A DNA stretch of 64,000 nucleotides from Hofstenia miamia (Eukaryota; Xenacoelomorpha; Acoela): assembly GCA_004352715.1 (NCBI GenBank), contig SCFE01000034.1, positions 897,103 through 961,102 of the forward strand, given 5' to 3'. The notes under the pieces were generated by a model. It ran no database searches, was not told where the DNA came from, and saw nothing but the letters and a program-made list of their open reading frames with translations. The position numbers were made by a program, and so were the translations under genes. The stretch's first letter is position 1, and each line of letters opens with the position of its first letter. Positions 56,236 to 64,000 of this stretch are shown piece by piece.

Positions 56236-57339
56236 TGAACGTTATCGAATATTAGTGTTTTCATCCGAAAATCAGTTAACGCTTACGTGAAAGGAGAAAT
56301 TTTTTTTGGAGATGGCACTTTTAAGACTGTTCCGTCTATATTTCAGCAACTATATACTATTGGTTGCATCATTTCCGGAAAATTGATTCCACTCGTGGTT
56401 ATTCTTACGAATAAATGTGATGCTGACACTTAGTTGGTGGTATTCGCATTTTTGAGAAGAGCATGCAGAGATATTGGCTTGCATTTTTCACCAATATCTT
56501 TTACGGTAGATTTTAAGACTGCCGCAATAAAATCACTTTCCAATTTTTGGTCAACGCTGGAAATTAGAGGCTGTTATTTTCATTTGTGCCAGATTACCGG
56601 TAAATATGCGTCGTAAAAGCTTAACTCTAATGAGCATTTTAGAAATGTTGAACAACATGGACTTGCTTATAGTTAGTAAAATTGTCAAGGTGTTAATGTC
56701 GTTGAGCTTATAGAAATACAAGAAGTATTTTACAACTCATAGTTGTCTACAACCATTGTTTGTATACTATCGAGAGTATTTTAATGTTTATTTTCTGAAA
56801 ATTTATTGTGTAATAAAAAATTGGATGGAAAGACTTCATCTTATTACGGTGTCAGAAAGATTATATCGTACAAATAATCACTTGGATCTTGGAAGGATTT
56901 CACTCAGCGCTGTCTAAGCGGTTACATGTTAGACATTCTAATATATATATATGATTTTGTCCGTGCTTTGCGAGGTATAGTTTGTTTTAGATTGTTTTTA
57001 GAAGAGGAAAATATTGCACCGAAGTTATTATTCCAAATTTCGAATGGAATTAATATTTCTAAAAATTCAAAAACATATAAACGGATTGAGTGTAAGATCC
57101 ACGATTTTAAAGAGAGTTTTCAAAGAAATATAATTCAAAGAAGCGATTATCTTATTGGAGTTGCATGTTGCATTAGCAGCAAAAAATGGCACGACATCGA
57201 TAATGAGCCAATTCATCCAAACGTAGGTGACTCGTTTCCGTGGAGTGAATTAAATAGCCATATCCCTGATTATTTGCACAAGGATATTGGTATTCAAGTA
57301 TATTCACCGGTATTATATTTTGAAAATTTACTTTGCTAA
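56236..57339 (+). pseudogene. MULE (Mutator-like) transposase, inactivated
   Basis: Pieces in order: ERYRILVFSSENQLTLT; after a frameshift GEIFFGDGTFKTVPSIFQQL (first catalytic Asp in GDGTFK), YTIGCIISGKLIPLVV; an in-frame TAG near 56431 where the family has Tyr; FLRRACRDIG; TVDFKTAAIKSL (second Asp); GCYFHLCQITGK (the C-x2-FH-x2-Q signature). Further on are YRTNNHLD and, in the next frame, LEGFHSALSKRLHVRHSN, the RTNN(x)LE-x-x-H segment. The last 137 codons (56926-57339) are an intact C-terminal domain of the family. At least three frameshifts and one stop make it dead. No terminal inverted repeats were located; the left flank is the duplicated block. Confidence 0.85.
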
Positions 57340-57387
57340 AGTATCAAATTTAAATGAAATCTGTTTTTTAGGTTGATGAATGTAAGT

Positions 57388-57567
57388 ACACACATCAGTG
57401 GCGTACGCAGGGAGGGACATGATGGAATGTCCGCCCGTCAGGTTTCCAAATTTAATTTTGACTGGATAAATCAAAAAATTTTTCGTAAAAAAAATTGAAA
57501 AATTTAAAATCTAGGATTGTGAAGTGCATTTTTTAGGGTCTATTTTCTCAATATTTCAAACACACAT
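57388..57567 (+). mobile_element. hAT MITE, third copy, right end missing
   Basis: It begins CAGTGGCGTACGCAGGG at 57396 and carries the shared core (GTCAGGTTTCCAAATTT, TTTTGACTGGATAAATC) but stops after CTCAATATTTCAA without a right terminal repeat. ACACACAT flanks both ends (57388-57395 and 57560-57567). Since the flank is AC-rich, the repeat may be chance, or the element may have transposed or been copied as a one-ended form. Confidence 0.65.
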
Positions 57568-58475
57568 ATATATAAACTATTTTTTAGCAAATTTCAAGTC
57601 ACAATTAAAACTAGCTTTTGGTCTTTGTATGGATCTATTTGCCCGGAACAGCTAGCAGGTATTGTTTTACCGCCATTATGTCTATCACCGGTATTTATTT
57701 ATGTCAGCGTATAATTTATCCAGGCTTTAGGCAATTGTTGACGTTTCTCATTTACAAATGGAAGACATCACTCCTATATGGGTTTCTCATGATACTGACA
57801 TCCCTATTATTCTTAATAAGGTGATTACAAAGCATTACTTATATTATAGTTATTTTTAGTTAGAAGATTACAACTTGATTATTCCTATTCGCAGGCTAAG
57901 TGATGACATACCGAATGGCCGGGATGCTAGACTTTATTCGTGTTTAATAATTGATTTCTTTTTTTGTTTGAAAATTTAGATTAAAATACTAAGACTCGTT
58001 GTGTAATACATGTATAGTAACACATTTTATATATATATATATATATATGTGCAAATCCTACCGAGTCTGTTCCGAATGAAATTTGACTTTAACTTTAATG
58101 AATTATTTTCATGAAATTGATATTAATTTTAGTTTCAGCCTTTCCTATAACTAAATTTATTTGTCGAAAAGCAGTAATCTTGCAATTTTACTTTAGATCT
58201 AACAGTTGTGCAAAGATCATTCTTTGTATTTCTTCACACAATATGTTCTATATATCTATCATTGTGTGCATCTTTGAAAAAACCTGATATGGGTTTTCAT
58301 TGATGTATGATTTGGGTCAAATACATCTCAAAATTAAAAGGTAAGCGTTGTTAGTTCATTATTACATGTTAATTAACAGGTTTACGAAATATATATTTGT
58401 GTGAATTTTTCCGAGAAATAATTATAATGAGAGGTCGACTTCTAATAAACTGACTATTTAATATTATATTTAAAA
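57568..58475. other. AT-rich intergenic region
   Basis: No supported gene; the frame at 57618-57824 is hydrophobic low-complexity. A TA microsatellite lies at 58028-58048. Confidence 0.4.
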
Positions 58476-58547
58476 TGAACACTAGTGAAATTGGAATCAC
58501 ATTCAATGTTTATTGAGATGTTCCTGGTTCGAATCCAGGTGTGTTCA
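58476..58547 (+). tRNA. tRNA-like sequence, probably a pseudogene
   Basis: A 72-base cloverleaf-like fold. The acceptor arms TGAACAC and GTGTTCA pair perfectly. The D arm is GTGA/TCAC with a GG-containing loop. The T arm is CCTGG-TTCGAAT-CCAGG, perfect. Boxes A (TAGTGAAATTGG) and B (GGTTCGAATCC) match the RNA polymerase III consensus. The anticodon stem TTCAA/TTGAG closes a loop of only six bases, and one extra T precedes the 3' acceptor strand, so no anticodon can be assigned. It could be a tRNA pseudogene or the head of a SINE. Confidence 0.5.
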
Positions 58548-58698
58548 TTGATAGACAATAAATGTATTATTAATAATGATACTTACACATATAGAATTGA
58601 AGATTGATATTTGCCAAGTATACGCCAATGAACAACCGTATGAGGTTTTTCAAAAACATATACCATGTAAAATATGCAACGGGCCTTTCATAAATCAT

Positions 58699-59917
58699 AC
58701 CACGAGAAAGCGTGCAAAAAAGAATCATGAGCTATTAGCGTTTACTATAATTTTATTAATAAAAGTCATAAACGCTTAGTTTGAAGTGCAATGTAATAAC
58801 ATTTACTTCATTGACTGGGAGGGATTTGAACCACATCGTCTGTACAAGTGTACAGCTGTGTTATTCTTACACTACGAATCATAATTACTAATCCCCAACG
58901 GCTTCAAAGATTCTTAAACTTATATTGAAACCTAGTTCAAAAATTATAGCTTGTCTACATTTAGTCTTTCTAATCCTTGTACATTCTATTTCAGTTGTTG
59001 TCGGTAAACTTGCCGTAGTTAAGCTACTTTGTCATATAACTGTGTATTAGTTCCTAGAGGAAAATTAGTATTTTACTACTTCTGCTACTACCACTACATT
59101 TTAAACATATATTTCAATGCAAACTAATTAAATTACAATAACAAATAAAATAATAAATATATTGACTGATATAAACTTAGGCTACCTTAAAATTGGAGGA
59201 GTATTCTTTTGATACTCCCATTATATTCAGAACATATTCTTTAAGGCTATTATTAGGATTTAGAGATTGTCGTTATTCATTTGGCACTAGAACTAATACT
59301 ACTATTACTACTAAAGTCAGATGCCCTATATTGGCGAAAAAGTAAGGTTGGCATAACATCTAGATATTCGAGGAGGCGCTGTAAATTAATTGCTAAAAAG
59401 TTGTAACATTAATTTTTTGACATTCGAAGGGGTTAAACTCCAAGGAAGGTTTCAAAGATGCCACATTTATTTCGAGTTTTACAAGTAATGGGCGAATACT
59501 TCACCACTGTTTGTATAATGAAATTTATCAAACAACACTATAAAATATTAAAATGTAAAATTATATTATAATTAGAGCAAAATTTAAGTATCATAGTTAA
59601 TTAAATGCCTATCTTATGTTAATTTTTATTTTTAGCCGACTTTAAATTTATCCCACTTTTCAGTAAACCGATTTTCGATTACTTAGCACGTGTCATTGCT
59701 AGATTAAGTTTGCGAGAGAAACGAATTGCAAAGTGTAAACAAAGTGCAGGTAATAATTCAAAGCTTGTATAAATACTGATCATAGCGTAGTGCTAATTTC
59801 TGAGGTGGGGGGACGCAAGTTGAGGGACTTTTTTTTAGCCACACATATGACCCCATGAAATCTGATCAGTTTTTATAGACAACTAATAATATGTGTGTAG
59901 ATTATGTATGAGGCCGG
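58699..59917. repeat. 1,219-bp tandem duplication, unit 1
   Basis: The unit from ACCACGAGAAAGCGTGC to AGGCCGG is followed directly by a second copy with no N between. I noted only two substitutions (near 58949 and 59877) between the units. It holds no gene; content includes a tRNA-like word set at 58811-58884 and TACTACT-rich runs. Confidence 0.88.
58811..58884 (-). other. Weak tRNA-like motif (in unit 1)
   Basis: On the minus strand there are GTGT/ACAC and CTGTA/TACAG stems, then GGTTCAAATCC, which matches box B. The acceptor and T stems pair poorly and no box A is present, so this is at best an old tRNA or SINE relic. An identical copy lies at 60030-60103. Confidence 0.25.
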
Positions 59918-61136
59918 ACCACGAGAAAGCGTGCAAAAAAGAATCATGAGCTATTAGCGTTTACTATAATTTTATTAATAAAAGTCATAAACGCTTAGTT
60001 TGAAGTGCAATGTAATAACATTTACTTCATTGACTGGGAGGGATTTGAACCACATCGTCTGTACAAGTGTACAGCTGTGTTATTCTTACACTACGAATCA
60101 TAATTACTAATCCCCAACGGCTTCAAAGATTCTTAAACTTATATTGAAACCTAGTTCAAAAATTATAGCCTGTCTACATTTAGTCTTTCTAATCCTTGTA
60201 CATTCTATTTCAGTTGTTGTCGGTAAACTTGCCGTAGTTAAGCTACTTTGTCATATAACTGTGTATTAGTTCCTAGAGGAAAATTAGTATTTTACTACTT
60301 CTGCTACTACCACTACATTTTAAACATATATTTCAATGCAAACTAATTAAATTACAATAACAAATAAAATAATAAATATATTGACTGATATAAACTTAGG
60401 CTACCTTAAAATTGGAGGAGTATTCTTTTGATACTCCCATTATATTCAGAACATATTCTTTAAGGCTATTATTAGGATTTAGAGATTGTCGTTATTCATT
60501 TGGCACTAGAACTAATACTACTATTACTACTAAAGTCAGATGCCCTATATTGGCGAAAAAGTAAGGTTGGCATAACATCTAGATATTCGAGGAGGCGCTG
60601 TAAATTAATTGCTAAAAAGTTGTAACATTAATTTTTTGACATTCGAAGGGGTTAAACTCCAAGGAAGGTTTCAAAGATGCCACATTTATTTCGAGTTTTA
60701 CAAGTAATGGGCGAATACTTCACCACTGTTTGTATAATGAAATTTATCAAACAACACTATAAAATATTAAAATGTAAAATTATATTATAATTAGAGCAAA
60801 ATTTAAGTATCATAGTTAATTAAATGCCTATCTTATGTTAATTTTTATTTTTAGCCGACTTTAAATTTATCCCACTTTTCAGTAAACCGATTTTCGATTA
60901 CTTAGCACGTGTCATTGCTAGATTAAGTTTGCGAGAGAAACGAATTGCAAAGTGTAAACAAAGTGCAGGTAATAATTCAAAGCTTGTATAAATACTGATC
61001 ATAGCGTAGTGCTAATTTCTGAGGTGGGGGGACGCAAGTTGAGGGACTTTTTTTTAGCCACACATATGACCCCATGAAATCTGATCAGTTTTTAAAGACA
61101 ACTAATAATATGTGTGTAGATTATGTATGAGGCCGG
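59918..61136. repeat. 1,219-bp tandem duplication, unit 2
   Basis: It is the second unit, ending in the same ATTATGTATGAGGCCGG that closes unit 1. Near identity means a very recent duplication or an assembly error. Confidence 0.88.
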
Positions 61137-61575
61137 TTATGCATGAGGCATACTTTATGAGTTGGTTCTTGACTAAATATCAATCAAAATTTTAAGAATT
61201 CATGATTCAAATTTCTAATGGCAAATAATTGGAACAAATAAATCAATTTTTGGGTAGCTATCTCAAAATATAAAAGAGCAAGCCACTTCAAATTTCAGCA
61301 AGTGCGATTTTCGCGTTATTGAATCAATATATTTCAATAACGATATCAATATCAATCTCGCGATATTTCAAGTAAGGATACTATTCTGATTTCAATTAAA
61401 CGCTTAGATTTGAGAAACTCTGAACTTCCAATAAGGCATATTTATAAGTAGCCAATTAGCAGTAACCTATGATAATCACCAAGTTATGTTAATAGTTTAA
61501 GTGTCAACCTATTTTCTAACTAGATACTCGCGAAAAAGCAATTAAAAAATACAAAACACAATATTCATGTTCAAT
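61137..61575. other. AT-rich stretch 3' of the hAT pseudogene
   Basis: No feature recognised; it may hold the hAT element's 3' end, but no terminal repeat was found. Confidence 0.4.
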
Positions 61576-62916
61576 TCATGTAAAGAAAGCTTGCACAGTA
61601 TTTAGTTTCGAGGTTGATGGTGGAGGGCGCTTGCGGGACTGTGACTCCATGGCTGAATGATGGTTAAGGAGCCAGTTGGTTATGGAGTCATCTGGATTCC
61701 ACAGGGATGGAGGCGGCCCATTAATGTTGATAAACATCAACGAAGAAAGGTTTGCTATATCCATGGAGCTGCACAGTTCGTTTAGAATTATGTTCATTCT
61801 TGAAAATCCACGTTCAGCCTAAGCAGATTATATTGAAACAATATCTATAATTTCCTGAAACAATGTATGAATATTTGTTAGAATTATGTTTGCATTCACG
61901 AAATATTCCCTAATCACAGGTTTCATTCCAGATGGTTCAGACAGTGCCACAGAATTATCTGGGGAAACATTCTCTGCAATTTCACACTAACTCCACTTTT
62001 TTACCCATCAGGACTGACGCAAATCGTCTTTAGAAAACACATTTTCGTTCAGAATTTGTAATAGGCATTTGAGCACAATATCTGAGTCTTGTGATTCCAG
62101 TTCGCGAATACCAAGAAAAATGTTGTGTGGTTCCTTATTAATATTTGCACGAATGTATGTCACAAGGCAAGCTTTTTGAGCCAAAGATGTTGACTCGTCG
62201 ATAATTACAGATAATTTCGAATTTTGCTTTCTTATTGCTGCACAAAGTTTGTGTTCCATTGTATTTGCAATATAATTTATCATTTGATTGCAAGAGAATC
62301 TGGAAGGCAAAATTTGCCCCATGTTAACACCATTTTTTCTTTGTAGTTCAATTAGTTTTTCAAAATCTAAGTAAGGTCTGTTGTGAGGGGCAATCGCTGC
62401 ATCAAGGCACTTTTCTGTTGTGGAGCTATGTGCTGATTGTGAGCTTACAATGAAGCTCTCGATTTGGCCGTTTGATTAAGTTTCGTGTACCTTTTTGACG
62501 GCTTGATGGACCTGGGAGTGCAAATGTTTGTAAATTTTCTTTCGGAGCTGATCCTTGTCATTACTTGCTATAGTCGCCTGCACCCACTCACCGCTTAGTC
62601 GAACTCCACTCGTTGTGAATGAATGGATGTCTTGGGAATCTCAGCAAATCGAACATCCAATTGACGTGTTGTTGAAATATATCCATGGGTAAGTTGAGAT
62701 GAAATCGTCAGCCTGCGATTTGTTCCAACAGTCTAGGCCAGTACATTCAGTAGTAGATGTTGACTGTCGAAGGCATGACACATTTCTTGGCAGTGGTCGT
62801 TGTACAGATTCTTCTTTAACAGATTCTTCATTTTGCTTCTGTATGTGTACCTCCACTGGACTTTGGGGCATGAGAGCAAAGCATAGTTTTGATTGTTTTA
62901 GTGGTTGCGGCGACAT
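61576..62916 (-). pseudogene. hAT transposase, KIAA1586/ZNF862-like, internally deleted
   Basis: From 62916: MSPQPLKQSK, then CWNKSQADDFISTYPWIYFN and GCSIC (a zinc-binding N-terminus); LSGEWVQATI and LRKKIYKHLHSQVHQAVKKV; CNQMINYIANTMEHKL; LSVIIDESTSLAQKACLVTY with the catalytic-region Asp-Glu-Ser-Thr. The middle of the RNase-H domain is missing between about 61990 and 61870. The C-terminal dimerisation domain is present: EIIDIVSI, AERGFSRMNIIL, LSSLMFININGPP, WLLNHHSAM. Stops occur after the N-terminal finger near 62640, near 62480, near 62010, and twice in the segment before AERGFS (TAA and TAG). A short intron-like acceptor (TTGTTTCAG) precedes EIIDIV. Proteins of this group were domesticated in vertebrates, but this copy is dead. 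Confidence 0.85.
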
Positions 62917-64000
62917 ATCAAACCACTAATTTTCAAAACCAAAATCGTCTTCTGAAATGAATTGTGGTCTAATTGCGTAGGGCCATTAGGATCATTTTCA
63001 TTCTCTCACAGTAGTGGCGGGAACGTGGAAATTCAAATTTCTTTGTTCCCTTGTTCCCTGTCAGTCTCGCAACAAAATTGCCGGCTAATTAAAATCTGAA
63101 ACACCAGATATCCAGACGAACAAAGATGTAAACCAAACAGCCTACATCAAACATGAAACGATGAAAGTCACCCTGCGTATTTTATGTCAAGTGGCCAGAT
63201 TGTGCAGTACTGGACATCATACATAATACATGTAATACTGGTGCATGCAACTATATAATTTAAATGTCATGCATATGCATGTAGCATAACTCAATATACT
63301 GACAATAATATTAATCACGCCAATGCCGATGATTTTGGCTTAATGTCTCTTCCACACCTCACTGTAGAAATTATTTCTACAAAGGCTATATATCTATACC
63401 TAATACTTCAAGATCTAGGGAATTTTATTCTGTTAGTGGTTTAAAACCTGTGAATTTGTAAAAATTCCATTTTTATATTTTATATTGTAAATTAGTCTTG
63501 ATTTAGAATTGTATTACATCTCTTAAAAAATATAATTATATTTTATATATATATAAGTATATGACAGTGGCAGCCCAAATCGTGGACCGCTTTAGGTTAC
63601 GGCTACGAATATGTATAGGCTATAATAAATTGGCTTTCGAATGCCACACGTACATGCACATAATTAATACACTGTGGTTAAATTATGCCTGTTGGCTAGC
63701 ACGAATGCATGGCAATTTCATGCTATTTATATATTGGCAGAGATCTAAGAAAACACTTGAGATTGTATATTAAGCTAAACACATAGGGCAGCACCGCATG
63801 AACAGGTTTCCGAACATTCAATGCTAGACATCGCCCTGTAAATTAGTTATCTTGGATGCTTGTTTCTTTCTTGTAATGTAAACAGTTACTTGTTACGAAG
63901 ATAAACTACCAATGTTTCTTGCTTACCTGGATCAGTTAGAATCACTGTTACTCTAGTTAATGTTCACCCATTAAGTTTTCTGGTACATTGTACTGTTCAC
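62917..64000. other. Intergenic region to window end
   Basis: CAGTAGTGGCGGGAACG near 63009 resembles a hAT end and could be the 5' terminus of the pseudogene's element, but no partner was found. A TA run lies at 63545-63555. The frame at 63561-63773 has no motif. Confidence 0.35.

Noticed and set aside
58699-61136. CRISPR-like or satellite array
   Set aside because: Two long units only, with no short repeat-spacer structure, and the genome is eukaryotic.
1-64000. Endogenous retrovirus or LTR retrotransposon
   Set aside because: No paired LTRs, primer-binding site, gag-like knuckle with protease, or integrase motif was seen; the RTs present are non-LTR type.

Overview
The window is eukaryotic, most likely from an AT-rich, highly heterozygous invertebrate metazoan. 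It has long AT-rich non-coding stretches, many microsatellites, no operons or bacterial-type genes, and decayed transposons of many animal families: non-LTR, piggyBac, several Tc1/mariner lineages, hAT and MULE. I cannot name the species. It is a draft scaffold with six N runs (three exactly 1000 long, so placeholders) and five isolated single Ns. Most large duplications begin or end at an N, which suggests unmerged alleles or contig overlaps rather than real duplications.

Layout. 0.5-1.85 kb: broken reverse transcriptase with a CCHC/nuclease-like tail. 3.1-3.9 kb: a PHD-finger fragment present twice around a single N. 7.1-7.9 kb: long inverted repeat. 8.05-10.15 kb: decayed CR1/Jockey-like non-LTR element with a 186-bp insertion inside its RT. 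10.5-12.3 kb: piggyBac transposase pseudogene. 13.4-13.6 kb: TTAA-flanked MITE. 16.8-19.1 kb: mariner fragment, LINE-like fragment and Tc1-like pseudogene. 21.1-21.7 kb: TIR element with a Tc1-type remnant. 24.7-25.9 kb: GACCCA repeats and a DD41D (rosa-type) mariner relic. 26.7 kb: complete non-autonomous hAT element with a perfect 8-bp target duplication.

27.5-28.9 kb: the one convincing intact host gene, a single-exon 494-aa protein with a SAM-like N-terminus and eight ankyrin repeats. Its 5' end and upstream region recur at 35.5-38.1 kb (next to a gap) and, strongly decayed, at 41.0-41.4 kb. 39.5-45.9 kb is mostly empty AT-rich DNA, with one GC-rich island, a CCAGTGG-rich zone and a second hAT MITE.

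46.7-56.2 kb: a 2.5-kb block present twice, each copy starting at an N. It holds a 94-aa orphan ORF and a 48-bp perfect palindrome flanked by an 8-bp direct repeat. Between the copies, a 0.4-kb duplication supplies an empty site and a filled site for a TTAA insertion. 56.2-57.3 kb: MULE transposase pseudogene. 57.4 kb: third hAT MITE. 58.5 kb: tRNA-like sequence. 58.7-61.1 kb: 1,219-bp tandem duplication. 61.6-62.9 kb: KIAA1586-like hAT pseudogene.

I see no cooperating gene system. The window is best read as a transposon graveyard around one ankyrin gene. The least explained structures are the palindromic micro-element, the TTAA empty/filled site pair, the 94-aa orphan and the three-fold 5' region of the ankyrin gene.
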